A stretch of 64,000 nt of DNA from contig NZ_JABBYO010000002.1 of NCBI RefSeq assembly GCF_012958305.1, positions 248,001 through 312,000 of the forward strand, given 5' to 3'. The translations under genes were made by a program, and so were the position numbers. The stretch is from Tautonia rosea. Lineage in GTDB: Bacteria; Planctomycetota; Planctomycetia; Isosphaerales; Isosphaeraceae. Position 1 is the stretch's first letter. Every line of letters starts with the position of its first letter. Shown here piece after piece: positions 18,531 to 29,010 of the stretch. Below the pieces are notes generated by a model that was not told the DNA's origin, ran no database searches, and saw only the letters and a list, made by a program, of their open reading frames with translations.

Positions 18531-21500
18531 TTGTCGATCCGTGTCCACGCGTTAGCGAAAGAACTCGGGCTGGATAAAGCCCAAGACCTTATCGATCGTA
18601 TTCAGGAATGGGGCCTTGATGTCAAAGCGAGCCCTCTGGCGAGCGTCGGTGACGACCTCGCCGATGAGATCCGGCAGCGCATGATCGCATCGACCTCGGG
18701 ACCAACACCCCAAGCCGTACCACCCCCCCACCGGCCCACACCGGAACCAAAATCGGAATCGGCACCGAATTCCCCGACCGCGGAGGCCCCCGCCATCAGC
18801 CCGACCGCCGCCTCTCCCAAGACTGCGGCAGCCGACTCGCGTGATTCGGCTCCGCCTCAGGCGTCCAAGCCGCCGCAGCCGTCCAAACCCGCCTCGGCCC
18901 CGGCCGAATCGACTCAATCACCGGAACCCGGCTCGGCTTCCGTTCGTGCCACTCCGTCCGCTTCCCCGCCCGCGGGTCCTCCCGCTTCCCGTCCAGCTCC
19001 CCCTATGTCGCAAACTCCTCCTGCGTCTTCCCAATCTTCCAGACAAGCTGGCCCCTTGGCCGGGCATACCCGGGGCACGACCGCTCGACCTGCCGGTCCT
19101 GCTCCGGCTCCCCCGCCGGCCACCAACACGGCAACAGAACAACGGCCCCGCCCTGGTCAGGGACCTCAGCCGTCGCGTCCGATCGATCGGAGCGACTACA
19201 TCGGTCCCGCCGGGACTCGACCCGGTTCGACGGGTCGTCCCGCCTCGCCGCCTCCCCGTCGTCCTTCAGGCGATGCGGGCGAGTCTTCAGGACGGCGTGA
19301 AGGACCCCGACCGGGTGGTCGTCCCTTGCCCCCAGTCGCTTCGGGGGGTGGTCGTCCGTTGCCTCCGGTCGCACCCCCAGGTGGTCCTCCGAAACGGCCA
19401 GCAGGACCCAGGCCCGCCAGCCCTCCATCAGGAGGCCATGTGCAACCCCAGCAGCGGTTTACCCGCGAAGAAATGCTGGAGATGATGCGCAGAGGGCAGC
19501 TTCCCACCGCCCCTCCCACGGGTCGAGACGCGGGACCTTCCCGCGGTTCCCGACCGGAAGGTTTGCCGACCGGCCCCTTGCCAACCGGTCCGACGGCTCG
19601 AGGGGGTGTCCCAGGTGCCCCTTCGCGTAAGTCTGGCGCCGATTTCGACGAGGAAGAACGCAAGGGCAAGGGTGGTGCTGCCGGTCCCGGTGGTCGATTT
19701 GGCGGCGCAGCCGACCGTGCCGGCCGTCGAAAAGCACGTCAGGAACGGGCCAAGGATCGTGTGGTCTCTCCGGTCCCTGCTGCGGCGTTGCTCGATGGTG
19801 ATGAGGATAGTGGGCGTCGTCGCGGACCGAAACGCCACAAGAGCCGAGGTCCCACGGTCGCCCCTCGGAAGACCAGCGCCGAGATTGAATACCCCATCAC
19901 CCTACGCTCCCTCTCCGAGGCGATCGGCGTCAAGGCCAACCAGCTCATGCGTCGGATGATGGATCTGACCGGCCAACTCGTGACGATCAACACTTCGCTC
20001 GAAGAAGACGCCGCCATCGAACTGGCCATGGAGTTTGGCGTCGAGCTTTCGATCGCCCACGAAGAAACCGCTGAAGATGAGTTCGACCGTCTGCTTGAAG
20101 ACGCCCGCGTCGACGAGACTGCACCGGAGCATCTTCAAGCCCGGCCTCCGATCGTCACGATTCTCGGCCATGTGGACCACGGAAAAACCTCCTTGCTGGA
20201 TTACATCCGCAAGGCGAACGTCGTGGCCAGTGAAACAGGTGGCATCACCCAGCACATTGGTGCCTATCAGGTCGAGCACGACGGCCACCCCGTAACCTTC
20301 GTCGATACCCCTGGCCACGAAGCCTTCACAGCGATGCGAGCCCGAGGGGCGAATGTCACCGACATCGCCGTGGTGGTGGTCGCTGCCGATGACGGTGTGA
20401 TGCCTCAGACCAAGGAGGCGATCGCCCATGCCAAGGCTGCCGGCGTTCAAATCGTTGTGGCCCTCAACAAGATAGACCTGCCCGGTGTTGAGGCCAATCT
20501 CAACCGGATTCTCGGCGAAATCAGCGCCGAAGGTCTGATTCCCGAAGAATATGGCGGCGACGTGCCAGTGGTCCGTACCTCAGCCCTTTCCGGTCTGGGT
20601 GTTGATGACCTGCTGGCGACGCTGGCCACCATCGCCGAGGTTTACGAGTACAAGGCCAATCCTGATCGACCGGCGACCGGCACCTGCCTGGAGTCCGAGG
20701 TTTCCGAGGGCCGTGGCGTGATTGCCACCGTTTTGGTCCAGGATGGAACCTTGCGGGTGGGTGATGCTCTGGCCTGCGGCGAAGGATTCGGACGGGTTCG
20801 GGCCCTCTTCGATGATAAGGGCCAACCGATTCAGGAAGCAGGCCCTTCGACTCCGGTGGAAATTTCCGGGCTCGACGCCGTGCCGACCGCCGGCGAGAAA
20901 TTCGCGGTCCTCGAAGATATCGGTCAAGCTCGCGAGGTGGCCGAAACCCGTCGGACCCGATCTCGCGGCGTCAACCTTGGTGAGACCAAAGCCATCACGC
21001 TGGAGAATCTCTACAGCAAGATGGCAGAGCAGAAGGTCAAGAGTCTCAACGTCATTCTCAAAGCCGATGTGCAGGGTTCACTTGAAGCCTTGCTCAAGGA
21101 GATTGAGAAACTTGAGAATGATGAGGTTCCCGTCCGGATTCTACATAAGGGCGTGGGAGGAATCACCGAAAGCGACGTCATGCTGGCCGATGCCAGCCAG
21201 GCGATCGTCATCGGTTTCCGCGTCGCTCCGGAAGATCGGGCCGTGACCCTCGCCGAAGAAAAGTCGATCGACATTCGTCGCTACGACATCATTTACCAGG
21301 TTTCCGACGAGATCAAGCAAGCCATCGAGGGTCGCCTCGAACCGGAGATCAAGGAAGTCCATCTCGGACGGGCAGTTGTCCGCCAGGTCTTCAAGATTTC
21401 TCGGGGAGGTGCCGGTACCGTGGCCGGTTGCTTCGTCACCCAGGGAGTCATCGAACGCAACGGCCAGGCTCGGATCATTCGAGAAGGCCGAGAGATCTAC

Positions 21501-21656
21501 AAGGGTGCCATCGAGGCACTCCGGCGCTTCAAGGACGATGTTCGTGAAGTCCGTGAGAACTTCGAGTGCGGCATCAAGATCGCCAAGTTCGACGATATCA
21601 AGGTTGACGACGTGATCGAAGCCTACCGGGTCGAAGTCATTCGTCGAACCCTTTGA
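18531..21656 (+). CDS. infB: Translation initiation factor IF-2
   Basis: GTPase that brings fMet-tRNA to the 30S subunit. The G domain is complete: GHVDHGKTS (G1), DTPGHEAF (G3) and NKIDLP (G4), followed by the C-terminal initiator-tRNA-binding domains. The N-terminus has the IF-2N fold ([13 protein letters not shown]), and a second IF-2N domain ([17 protein letters not shown]) precedes the G domain. Between them lie about 400 residues rich in Pro, Ser, Gly and Arg, likely disordered. The chosen start is TTG at 18531 with a long AGGAGGAGG-type ribosome-binding site just upstream, since it begins the usual IF-2 N-terminus. The ATG at 18495 is an alternative. Confidence 0.95.
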   Translation: MSIRVHALAKELGLDKAQDLIDRIQEWGLDVKASPLASVGDDLADEIRQRMIASTSGPTPQAVPPPHRPTPEPKSESAPNSPTAEAPAISPTAASPKTAAADSRDSAPPQASKPPQPSKPASAPAESTQSPEPGSASVRATPSASPPAGPPASRPAPPMSQTPPASSQSSRQAGPLAGHTRGTTARPAGPAPAPPPATNTATEQRPRPGQGPQPSRPIDRSDYIGPAGTRPGSTGRPASPPPRRPSGDAGESSGRREGPRPGGRPLPPVASGGGRPLPPVAPPGGPPKRPAGPRPASPPSGGHVQPQQRFTREEMLEMMRRGQLPTAPPTGRDAGPSRGSRPEGLPTGPLPTGPTARGGVPGAPSRKSGADFDEEERKGKGGAAGPGGRFGGAADRAGRRKARQERAKDRVVSPVPAAALLDGDEDSGRRRGPKRHKSRGPTVAPRKTSAEIEYPITLRSLSEAIGVKANQLMRRMMDLTGQLVTINTSLEEDAAIELAMEFGVELSIAHEETAEDEFDRLLEDARVDETAPEHLQARPPIVTILGHVDHGKTSLLDYIRKANVVASETGGITQHIGAYQVEHDGHPVTFVDTPGHEAFTAMRARGANVTDIAVVVVAADDGVMPQTKEAIAHAKAAGVQIVVALNKIDLPGVEANLNRILGEISAEGLIPEEYGGDVPVVRTSALSGLGVDDLLATLATIAEVYEYKANPDRPATGTCLESEVSEGRGVIATVLVQDGTLRVGDALACGEGFGRVRALFDDKGQPIQEAGPSTPVEISGLDAVPTAGEKFAVLEDIGQAREVAETRRTRSRGVNLGETKAITLENLYSKMAEQKVKSLNVILKADVQGSLEALLKEIEKLENDEVPVRILHKGVGGITESDVMLADASQAIVIGFRVAPEDRAVTLAEEKSIDIRRYDIIYQVSDEIKQAIEGRLEPEIKEVHLGRAVVRQVFKISRGGAGTVAGCFVTQGVIERNGQARIIREGREIYKGAIEALRRFKDDVREVRENFECGIKIAKFDDIKVDDVIEAYRVEVIRRTL

Positions 21657-21676
21657 TCTCTCAGAGTTGTCCTTCT

Positions 21677-21724
21677 CGGCCGCTCCTCTCTTGCTCCCTT
21701 GGTGAGCCATGTGAGGAGCGGCCG
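21677..21724 (+). other. 12-bp perfect inverted repeat between infB and rbfA
   Basis: Arms CGGCCGCTCCTC (21677-21688) and GAGGAGCGGCCG (21713-21724) are exact complements around a 24-base loop. There is no T-run. In a cotranscribed infB-rbfA unit it would form a stable intercistronic stem, perhaps for mRNA stability or processing. Confidence 0.45.
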
Positions 21725-21782
21725 TAACGGTTCCTGATCACCTTATTCCTTTTCTTGACGATTCCGATCGAGGTTCGCTCCC

Positions 21783-22229
21783 ATGTCCTCGCACCGCATC
21801 GAGCGCCTGAACGAGGCCGTCCGCGAGGTTGTCTCCTCGGCCGTGCTGTTCGAGGTGGCCGATCCCAGGGTCAAGGGGGTGACCGTCCTGGAGGCCGAGG
21901 TCGCTTCAGACCTGAAGCATGCGACCGTGTTCGTCTCGGTGATGGGAGATGAAACCGCGCAACGGCTTGCCCTTCGAGGGCTCCAGTCGGCTGCCGGCTT
22001 TCTCCAGTCGCGACTCGCCGCTCGATTAAAGACGCGCTATACCCCGATCCTTCGATTCGAACTCGATCAAGGTGTCAAGAATTCAGTCGCCATGTCTCGG
22101 CTGATCGACGAGACCCTCGCCGCCGACCGACTCGCCCGTGGGGAACGTCCCGAGGACGCAGACCTCGATCATGCGAATCAAACGCACCACGATGCTTGCA
22201 GTGACCCAGACCAGCCAGCGACCGACTGA
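21783..22229 (+). CDS. rbfA: Ribosome-binding factor A
   Basis: 148 aa with the RbfA KH-like pattern: an N-terminal helix (SHRIERLNEAVREVVSSAV), DPRVKGVTVLEAEVASDLKH, the strand ATVFVSV, and RYTPILRFELDQGVKNS. It helps 30S maturation at the 16S 5' end. Placement after infB is the classic nusA-infB-rbfA order. The last 25 residues are an acidic/His-rich tail that overlaps nothing conserved. Confidence 0.93.
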   Translation: MSSHRIERLNEAVREVVSSAVLFEVADPRVKGVTVLEAEVASDLKHATVFVSVMGDETAQRLALRGLQSAAGFLQSRLAARLKTRYTPILRFELDQGVKNSVAMSRLIDETLAADRLARGERPEDADLDHANQTHHDACSDPDQPATD

Positions 22230-22281
22230 CCGTGCAGACAACGATCTTAACCCACCCCCTCGACTGACCCCGAACACACAC

Positions 22282-23076
22282 ATGGCCGCACCCAGCAAAT
22301 CGCAGATGCTCGACAAGATTCAGCCCCTGCTGGCCAAGCGCTATAAGCCCGGCCCGCGCGAGGCGAAGATGTCGGTGCTGGAAGCGGTTCTGTTCGGCAT
22401 TTGCCACGAGGGCACGACTCGCGAGCAAGCCAACCAGGCAATGAGTCGATTCCGCGATGCCTTCTTTGATTGGAATGAACTGCGCGTCAGTTCCGTCGGT
22501 GAAATTCAAGATACCCTGACCGGACTCCCCCAGCCTGAAGTCAAAGCACAGCGCATCCGTCGCTTTCTTCGCCAGCTCTTCTCGAAGACTTATAAGTTCG
22601 ATCTCGACCATCTCGGTAAGAAACCTCTGAAGGAGTCGATCAAGACGCTTCAAGAGTTTGAGGCGATGCAGTCGGATTTTGTGCTTGCGACCGTCATCCA
22701 GCAAGCCCTCGGCGGCCATGCAATGCCGGTCGACGATCCGATTCGCCGCTGCCTCGTCCGTCTCGGTTTCGCCGAGGAGGAGACGCCAGTCGAGTCCATC
22801 CGTGCGACACTCGAACGGGCTGTTCCCAAGACGCGAGGTCCTGAGTTTACGGACTTGCTCGAAGAACTTGCTCATGATCCTTGCGTTGCCGACGACCCCA
22901 ACTGTCCGGAATGTGTGCTCGTCAAGCTTTGCCCAACCGGACAGCGGTACGTGAACTCCGAAAAGGCTCTTCCCGCCTCAGGCAAAGAGTCGTCCTCCGG
23001 CTCTCGGCGTCGAGCCTCTGCGTCCGACGAAGGAACCTCAAAACCGACCCGGAGTCGCTCGCCACGCTCCAAGTAG
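22282..23076 (+). CDS. Endonuclease III-like HhH-GPD/FeS protein
   Basis: About 264 aa. The C-terminal [4Fe-4S] loop is exact for the family: C-x6-C-x2-C-x5-C (HDPCVADDPNCPECVLVKLC). The conserved Asp of the HhH-GPD fold is seen in PVDDPIRRCLVRLG. The hairpin that normally carries the catalytic Lys (LPGVGRKT in Nth) reads FVLATVIQQALGGHAM here, so the bifunctional glycosylase/lyase Lys appears absent. That suggests a monofunctional glycosylase or a structural relative. The ATG at 22282 is preferred over upstream in-frame ATGs that lie inside rbfA. The C-terminus is a Ser/Arg/Lys-rich tail. Confidence 0.8.
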   Translation: MAAPSKSQMLDKIQPLLAKRYKPGPREAKMSVLEAVLFGICHEGTTREQANQAMSRFRDAFFDWNELRVSSVGEIQDTLTGLPQPEVKAQRIRRFLRQLFSKTYKFDLDHLGKKPLKESIKTLQEFEAMQSDFVLATVIQQALGGHAMPVDDPIRRCLVRLGFAEEETPVESIRATLERAVPKTRGPEFTDLLEELAHDPCVADDPNCPECVLVKLCPTGQRYVNSEKALPASGKESSSGSRRRASASDEGTSKPTRSRSPRSK

Positions 23077-23117
23077 TCGCACCGGGTCATGGCTCCACAT
23101 GTGATTCTCAGTCTGAA

Positions 23118-23145
23118 GACCCCGCCCTGAGCGGGGTCGTTTTTT
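23118..23145 (+). terminator. Rho-independent terminator
   Basis: A perfect 8-bp stem, GACCCCGC (23118-23125) with GCGGGGTC (23131-23138), and a 5-base loop are followed by a run of six T. It closes the nusA-infB-rbfA-nth-like row and isolates the fasciclin gene. Confidence 0.92.
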
Positions 23146-23322
23146 GCGCGCTGGGGGATGACTTTGCGAAAAGAAAAATCGAGAAAAACGGGTCACGAAT
23201 CTGGACGGGTCCGCATGGTGGACTACAACACCGTCGGCTGATCGTAAGAGACGAACTCGAGGAAAAAACCTCGAACGCGATCCAGACGAGTCCCTTTATC
23301 AACACACCTCGGAGCGTTACCC

Positions 23323-23805
23323 ATGCGTATGCTTGCCGCCCTGACCTTGTCGCTGGTTCTCGGTTCTTCGGCGATTGCTGCGGACAAGACGATCGTTGAA
23401 ACTGCCGCCGGCAACGAAGCCTTCAGCACCCTGGTAGCCGCTGTCAAGGCTGCTGACCTCGTTGAGGTCCTTTCCAGCGAAGGGCCGTTCACGGTCTTCG
23501 CACCCACCGACGAAGCGTTTGCCAAGCTTCCCGAAGGTACCCTCGAGAACCTTCTGAAGCCCGAGAACAAAGAAACCCTCGTCAAAATCCTGACCTACCA
23601 CGTTGTTCCTGGCAAGGTGATGGCTGCTGACGTTGTCAAGCTTGATGGCAAGAAGGTTGATACCGCCGCGGGTGTCAAGGCGACCATCACTGTCGCCGGC
23701 AGCACGGTCATGGTTGACAAGGCCAAGGTCGTCAAGACTGACATCGAGTGCTCCAACGGCGTGATCCACGTCATCGACTCGGTGATTCTGCCTGCCGCTG
23801 AATAA
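23323..23805 (+). CDS. Secreted fasciclin (FAS1) domain protein
   Basis: 160 aa: a Sec signal peptide (cleavage near AIAADKT) followed by a single FAS1 domain. The H1 and H2 motifs are clear: [17 protein letters not shown], then [14 protein letters not shown], and the C-terminal [16 protein letters not shown]1 domains act in adhesion at the surface or periplasm. It stands as a single gene between two strong terminators. Codon use is strongly biased (many GTC, AAG, CTC), which suggests high expression. Confidence 0.92.
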   Translation: MRMLAALTLSLVLGSSAIAADKTIVETAAGNEAFSTLVAAVKAADLVEVLSSEGPFTVFAPTDEAFAKLPEGTLENLLKPENKETLVKILTYHVVPGKVMAADVVKLDGKKVDTAAGVKATITVAGSTVMVDKAKVVKTDIECSNGVIHVIDSVILPAAE

Positions 23806-23834
23806 GTTCATTCTGAATTGCATCACGAATGATC

Positions 23835-23870
23835 AAGCCCTTCCGACACAATTGTGTCGGAAGGGCTTTT
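23835..23870. terminator. Bidirectional terminator after the fasciclin gene
   Basis: A perfect 34-base palindrome with arms at 23835-23851 and 23852-23868 (centre ACAATTGT), with a T-run on both strands. It ends the fasciclin transcript and could also stop antisense transcription. Confidence 0.88.
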
Positions 23871-24121
23871 GTCGTTGTTCGAATCCACTGAGACCTTGAC
23901 GTGAAGACTTCCCCTCACCGATACTCGATGGAAATCTCTGCTCTTCAAACGGCGACCTGGACACGATCTCAGTTTGCATTGATCCTTCCATGAACCGTTT
24001 CGAGCCATGCGTTTGGCTTCTCTCGTGCGGCAATTCGATCCTGGAACGGCGCCTGAGTCAGCGTCATTGATCGAAACCGTTGCCGATTTGTACGACTCTG
24101 ACCTGGAATTGCAACGTCTTC

Positions 24122-27055
24122 ATGCTCTGGCATCTTCAGATCGATCCCGCTCCCGGCCTGGCCGATTCCGAGGGCCATCGGGTGTCGGCTGAGGCCGCTG
24201 ACCTGGGACTCGGCGGCCCCTGGACGATACGCTCGGCTCGCGGTTTTCTCGTCGAAGGAGAGCTCTCGGAATCCGATCTTCGAAGCGCGGCCGAACAGGT
24301 TCTCGCTGATCCGATCGTCGAGACCTTTGCGATCCGAGCCTCTCAGAAGGAAGCAACGAACGCGTTTCAAGCCGCGTTCGGAAATGCGCTGGTTCATGTG
24401 TTGCCGCGACCCGGGGTTACTGATCCGGTTGCGGAAAGTGCTCGGGCGGTCCTTCGGGATCTGGGTCTTTCCGTCTCCGAGGTTCGCTCGGTTCGCACGT
24501 ACATGATCGACGGTCCCGAGCATTCTTTGGAAGCGTTAACCCGCCGAGTCCTGTCCAACGATGCAGTTGAACAGGCCATTGTCGGACCGTTGACCCTGGA
24601 CCATCTTGGCCAGGGAAGCCCTTACGTGTTTCGTCGAATTGATGTTCCCTTGCGGGACATGAATGATGAGACCTTGATGCGCACCAGTCGCGAGGGACAA
24701 CTCTCTCTCTCGATTGACGAAATGAGAGCGATTCAGGCTCACTTCGTTGAACTCGGACGAGACCCGACCGATGTCGAGTTGGAAACCCTTGCCCAGACCT
24801 GGAGCGAGCACTGCTCTCACAAGACCCTTCGCGGTCGGGTCGAGTTTGCAGGTGAAGTGATCGAGAATCTGCTCAAGCAAACAATCTTCAAGGCAACCAA
24901 GGATCTTGAAGCTGATGGGCTTGACTGGCTTGTCTCCGTCTTCGAGGACAACGCCGGGGTGATCCGGTTCGACGACCAGCATGACGTTTGCTTCAAGGTC
25001 GAGACGCACAACCACCCGTCCGCGATCGACCCCTACGGCGGTGCGAATACCGGGATCGGCGGTGTGATTCGCGACCCAATGGGGACTGGACTCGGTGCAA
25101 AGCCGATCTGCAATACCGACGTCTTCTGCGTTGCCCCTCCCGATTCTCCAGTCGATGTCCTGCCGACCGGAGTCCTTCACCCTCGCCGAGTGCTCAAGGG
25201 TGTGGTCGCCGGAGTCCGAGACTACGGCAACCGTATGGGGATTCCGACCGTCAATGGCGCAGTCGTCACCGACGAACGCTATCTTGCCAACCCGCTCGTC
25301 TTTTGCGGAACGGTCGGCGTGTTGCCGAAAGGCTTGGCATTCAAGGCCGTCCATCCCGGGGATCGGATCGTCGCTGTTGGGGGCAAGACCGGACGGGATG
25401 GGATCCATGGCGCGACGTTTAGCTCGGCCGAATTGACCGGAGAAAGCGAACAGCTTTCCGGCGGAGCCGTCCAGATTGGCAATGCCATCACGGAAAAAAT
25501 GGTGCTCGATGCCCTCCTGCAAGCCCGATCCCGCGGCCTCTATCGCGCGATCACCGATTGCGGGGCGGGTGGCTTCAGTTCGGCCGTCGGTGAGATGGGG
25601 GCGGAGCTCGGAGCCGAGGTCGACCTGGAACGCGCTCCACTCAAGTATGAAGGCCTCTCATACACGGAAATCTGGATTTCCGAGGCTCAGGAGCGGATGG
25701 TTCTTGCCGTTCCCCCCGAGCATCTCGATGCGCTGGTCTCTCTCTGTGCCTCAGAGGGGGTTGAGGCAACCGATCTCGGGCAGTTCGTCGATACCGGACG
25801 GTTGACACTTCGCTATCACGGTGAGGTGGTCGGCGATCTTTCCATGCATTTTCTCCACGAGGGCAGGCCCAAGGTCACACGCAAGGCTTCCTTCACGCCT
25901 CCCGTCGAGACCGTACCCTCGCTTCCGGAGCGAAACGACTATACCGTCGATCTTCTCGCACTCCTGCACGACTGGGACATCTGCTCGAAGGAGTGGATCA
26001 TTCGTCAGTACGATCACGAGGTGCAGGCCCGGACCGTGATCAAACCGCTCGTTGGCGACCACGAGGAGGGCCCTGGAAACGCCTCAGTCGTGTTGCCCGT
26101 TCGTGGCTCGCTCCGCGGCCTTGCAGTGGGTTGCGGCCTCAACCCCAGATATGGCGATCTCGACCCCTATGCCATGGCAGGCTCTGTGATTGACGAGGCG
26201 ATTCGCAATGTCGTCGCCGTCGGTGCCGATCCCGAGCAGATCGCGCTGCTCGACAACTTCTGCTGGGGCAATCCGGAACGGCCGGAAACGCTCGGCGCAC
26301 TCGTCCTGGCTGCCCAGGGGTGTCACGATCTGGCCCTTTCGTATCGAACTCCGTTCATTTCGGGGAAAGATAGTCTTTATAACGAATACTCGCATCAGGG
26401 AGAAAGCCTTGCAATCCCTCCCACCTTGCTGATCTCCGCGATCGGTCAGGTCCCCGACGTACGCCAGTGTCTCACGATGGACCTGAAATCCTCGGGAAAT
26501 CTCCTCCTGATCGTCGGACAAACACGCAATGAAGTCGGAGGCTCGGCTTATCTGAAATACCTGGGAGAGGTCGGCGGCCGGGTTCCTCAGGTCGACCCTG
26601 AACTTGGGCTGGCCATCTTCAAAGCGGTTCACGATTGCACGGTTCGCGGTTGGCTGAGATCTTGCCACGATCTGAGCGAGGGAGGCCTCGCCGTTGCTAT
26701 CGCCGAAATGTGCCTGGCCGGCTCACTTGGGGCCGAGTGCTCCATTCGTGATGTTCCCTGTCTCAATGATGCGGCAAGCGATCCGATTCTCCTGTTCTCC
26801 GAATCGCCGTCACGATTTCTCCTTGAAGTTCCTCTGGAGCACGTTGCCGAGGTCTTCGACCGGTTCGAGGGACTCCCCGTGGGACGCCTCGGATCCGTCG
26901 TTGCCGCCCCGGAAAACGGCCCCCGGCTGACCGTTCGTGGCCTGCTTGGCCAAATGGTAATCGATGCGTCCGTCGCTGAGTTACGGACACGATGGCTTCG
27001 TCCGATCGATGATCATGGTTTCGATTCTGTTAATCATCACCTCTTGAACCGGTGA
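24122..27055 (+). CDS. purL: Phosphoribosylformylglycinamidine synthase, PurS-PurL fusion
   Basis: About 977 aa, larger than the 740-aa small PurL but shorter than the 1,300-aa large PurL. The core has the PurL signatures WSEHCSHKTLRG, ETHNHPSAIDPYGGANTGIG, DCGAGGFSSAVGEMG and HDLSEGGLAVAIAEM. The extra N-terminal 165 residues look like two tandem PurS-like units: the first ends VLADPIVETFAI; the second reads LPRPGVTDPVAESA, then VRSVRTYMIDG and VLSNDAVEQAI. The glutaminase domain is not fused; purQ lies 1.1 kb downstream. The ATG at 24122 directly begins the first PurS-like strand, so it is preferred to the in-frame ATG at 24080. Confidence 0.94.
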   Translation: MLWHLQIDPAPGLADSEGHRVSAEAADLGLGGPWTIRSARGFLVEGELSESDLRSAAEQVLADPIVETFAIRASQKEATNAFQAAFGNALVHVLPRPGVTDPVAESARAVLRDLGLSVSEVRSVRTYMIDGPEHSLEALTRRVLSNDAVEQAIVGPLTLDHLGQGSPYVFRRIDVPLRDMNDETLMRTSREGQLSLSIDEMRAIQAHFVELGRDPTDVELETLAQTWSEHCSHKTLRGRVEFAGEVIENLLKQTIFKATKDLEADGLDWLVSVFEDNAGVIRFDDQHDVCFKVETHNHPSAIDPYGGANTGIGGVIRDPMGTGLGAKPICNTDVFCVAPPDSPVDVLPTGVLHPRRVLKGVVAGVRDYGNRMGIPTVNGAVVTDERYLANPLVFCGTVGVLPKGLAFKAVHPGDRIVAVGGKTGRDGIHGATFSSAELTGESEQLSGGAVQIGNAITEKMVLDALLQARSRGLYRAITDCGAGGFSSAVGEMGAELGAEVDLERAPLKYEGLSYTEIWISEAQERMVLAVPPEHLDALVSLCASEGVEATDLGQFVDTGRLTLRYHGEVVGDLSMHFLHEGRPKVTRKASFTPPVETVPSLPERNDYTVDLLALLHDWDICSKEWIIRQYDHEVQARTVIKPLVGDHEEGPGNASVVLPVRGSLRGLAVGCGLNPRYGDLDPYAMAGSVIDEAIRNVVAVGADPEQIALLDNFCWGNPERPETLGALVLAAQGCHDLALSYRTPFISGKDSLYNEYSHQGESLAIPPTLLISAIGQVPDVRQCLTMDLKSSGNLLLIVGQTRNEVGGSAYLKYLGEVGGRVPQVDPELGLAIFKAVHDCTVRGWLRSCHDLSEGGLAVAIAEMCLAGSLGAECSIRDVPCLNDAASDPILLFSESPSRFLLEVPLEHVAEVFDRFEGLPVGRLGSVVAAPENGPRLTVRGLLGQMVIDASVAELRTRWLRPIDDHGFDSVNHHLLNR

Positions 27056-27077
27056 CCCGCCCGGAAGGAATGCGCAG

Positions 27078-27890
27078 ATGCAGCGCTTTGTCACCTTTGT
27101 CGATGGCTCGAACCTCGACGGTGTCCTGAAACATTTGAACCTCCGCGTCGACGACTACGGTTCCTTCTATCGCTATATTTTTGAGCAAAGTGTCAGTCAC
27201 TGGGGACGAACCTTTGCCGAGGGAGCCCCCTGGGAATCGGCTCAGCATGCTCGGATCTACTGGTACGTTGTCGGCAAAATGGATGAATGGGACTTGAATG
27301 ATCCCAAGGCTGAAAGCCGGCTTCGGAACCGATTCGAATTGAATCCGAGACTTCGAGACAGTTACGTCGAAGACGTCATTCGCAAGACTCCCGACATTTC
27401 CCCCGAGCGACGACTCGACGAGGCCTGGGGCCTCTGCTTCGCCGAGACACGCGAATGGTACGAAGGAAAACGGCGAGCCCTGGAACGGAAGAAGCGGTTT
27501 TATCACGGGGTACAGTCGGCCACCGACTTCGTCGAGATTCGTCAGGAAGGTCACTGGAAGGTCGACCTCTTGCACCACAATCTCACCGAAAAGGGGCTCG
27601 ACACCAGCATGGCTGTTGATATGGTCGCGCTTCAAGATACCTACGATGTGGCTCTCTTGATTTCCGGAGACGCTGATGGCATCCCCGGAATCAACTATGT
27701 CAAGAACAAGGCCAAACACGTGGGCGTCGTCGAATTCCGACGCGGTTCTCGCGATGAATCACTCAAGGGGGCCAGTTCTCGGCTGAAAATCGCAGCCGAC
27801 TTCGTGGTACAGATCTACGAGGCTGATCTAATTCGCCGCGATCTCTCCTACCGTGCTAATCCCGAGTACGACAATACGGGCGATTACTAG
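27078..27890 (+). CDS. NYN-domain (LabA/DUF88-like) putative ribonuclease
   Basis: 270 aa with the PIN-like NYN fold. Acidic metal-binding positions are FVDGSN at the N-terminus, KGLDTSMAVDMVAL in the middle, and LISGDADGIPGI. NYN proteins are predicted RNases that act in RNA processing. It sits between purL (22 bases upstream) and purQ on the same strand, so it is probably cotranscribed. The gene ends with an amber codon at 27888-27890, but the same frame continues for 25 more codons with a strongly acidic, protein-like tail before TGA at 27966 (separate entry). Confidence 0.85.
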   Translation: MQRFVTFVDGSNLDGVLKHLNLRVDDYGSFYRYIFEQSVSHWGRTFAEGAPWESAQHARIYWYVVGKMDEWDLNDPKAESRLRNRFELNPRLRDSYVEDVIRKTPDISPERRLDEAWGLCFAETREWYEGKRRALERKKRFYHGVQSATDFVEIRQEGHWKVDLLHHNLTEKGLDTSMAVDMVALQDTYDVALLISGDADGIPGINYVKNKAKHVGVVEFRRGSRDESLKGASSRLKIAADFVVQIYEADLIRRDLSYRANPEYDNTGDY

Positions 27891-27968
27891 AGAGCTGCCC
27901 CGAATCGCTACCGCTACCGAGGATTCGATTCCAGCTTTGATCTCGACGACGATCAAGACGATGATTGA
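27891..27968 (+). other. In-frame acidic extension after the NYN amber codon
   Basis: Directly after the TAG stop the same reading frame goes on for 25 codons (including NRYRYRGFDSSFDLDDDQ) and ends at TGA 27966-27968. The composition looks like a normal acidic C-terminal tail. It is either the remains of a longer protein cut by one nonsense change, or a read-through extension. Confidence 0.5.
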
Positions 27969-28161
27969 ATCTGTCCTCCGTGGTGGTAGTCGCCGGTTCG
28001 GGGTTACAAAAACAGTCTGAGTCAAGCTCACGGCTCATCGCTTCTGCGTCCCTTGCTACGCAATCGGTCTCGACGGACGTCATCGTTTCTCTCACAAACG
28101 TCGCTGCATCCAGATCACGTTGCGTCTTTTTTCGTTGATCGGCCTTTTTCCCCGTGGAACC

Positions 28162-28926
28162 ATGCCTTTGCCCCGCGCGATCGTCCTTCGGGCTCCCGGT
28201 ACGAACTGCGATGAGGAAACCGTCGCGGCCTGGCAACTTGCCGGGGCCGACGTTGAGACGGCCCACGTTGACCGCGTTCTGGAGTCTCCCGGAATCCTTG
28301 ATGCCTTCCAACTTCTGACGATCCCTGGTGGGTTCAGTTACGGAGATGATCTGGGAGCCGGCCGCATCCTGGCTACCCGGCTTGGAGCGCTCGACGATGC
28401 GTTGCGCCGCTTCCATGACCGAGGAGGGCTGATTCTCGGAATCTGCAACGGATTCCAGGTTCTCGTGAAGGCCGGGCTCTTGCCCGGAGGGCATCGGGCG
28501 ACGATCACCCATAACGATTCCGGCCGTTTCGAATGCCGATGGGTCCGTCTCCTTGCGAGTTCCCCAGGGCGCTCTCCCTTTCTTCCCGACGGCGATCCGA
28601 TCGAACTGCCCGTGGCTCACGGCGAAGGGAAGTTTGTCACGGAGAGCCAGGAGGCATTAGACGCCCTGGACTCTGCCGGCCAACTTGCCCTCCGCTACAT
28701 CGACGATTCGAATCGTCCTACCGAGTCCTATCCAAGTAACCCAAACGGTTCCCCCGCTGGAGTTGCGGGTGTGATTGACCCAACCGGTCGAATCTTCGGC
28801 TTGATGCCTCACCCGGAACGGTTTGTCGAGTTCATTCACCACCCTCAATGGACCCGAATCGCTCCCCGACCCGAAGGCGATGGCCTTCGCATCTTCCGTG
28901 GAGCCGTCAAAGCCATTCGAGGATGA
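28162..28926 (+). CDS. purQ: Phosphoribosylformylglycinamidine synthase glutaminase subunit PurQ
   Basis: Class I glutamine amidotransferase of 254 aa that feeds ammonia to PurL. The nucleophile Cys lies in ILGICNGFQ; the triad His and Glu are in LMPHPER. The oxyanion region is TIPGGFSYGDDLGAGR, and HGEGKF is the PurQ-specific motif. The ATG at 28162 begins the conserved PRAIVLRAPGTNCDE; an upstream in-frame ATG adds only non-conserved residues. It completes the purL-NYN-purQ row. Confidence 0.95.
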   Translation: MPLPRAIVLRAPGTNCDEETVAAWQLAGADVETAHVDRVLESPGILDAFQLLTIPGGFSYGDDLGAGRILATRLGALDDALRRFHDRGGLILGICNGFQVLVKAGLLPGGHRATITHNDSGRFECRWVRLLASSPGRSPFLPDGDPIELPVAHGEGKFVTESQEALDALDSAGQLALRYIDDSNRPTESYPSNPNGSPAGVAGVIDPTGRIFGLMPHPERFVEFIHHPQWTRIAPRPEGDGLRIFRGAVKAIRG

Positions 28927-29010
28927 AGCGCGCTTCCGATCAACTGCTGGCTGCCTCGACCAGAGGATCAAGCCATTTCAACGCGCCGATCGGTCGCTTT
29001 TTCAACAAAG

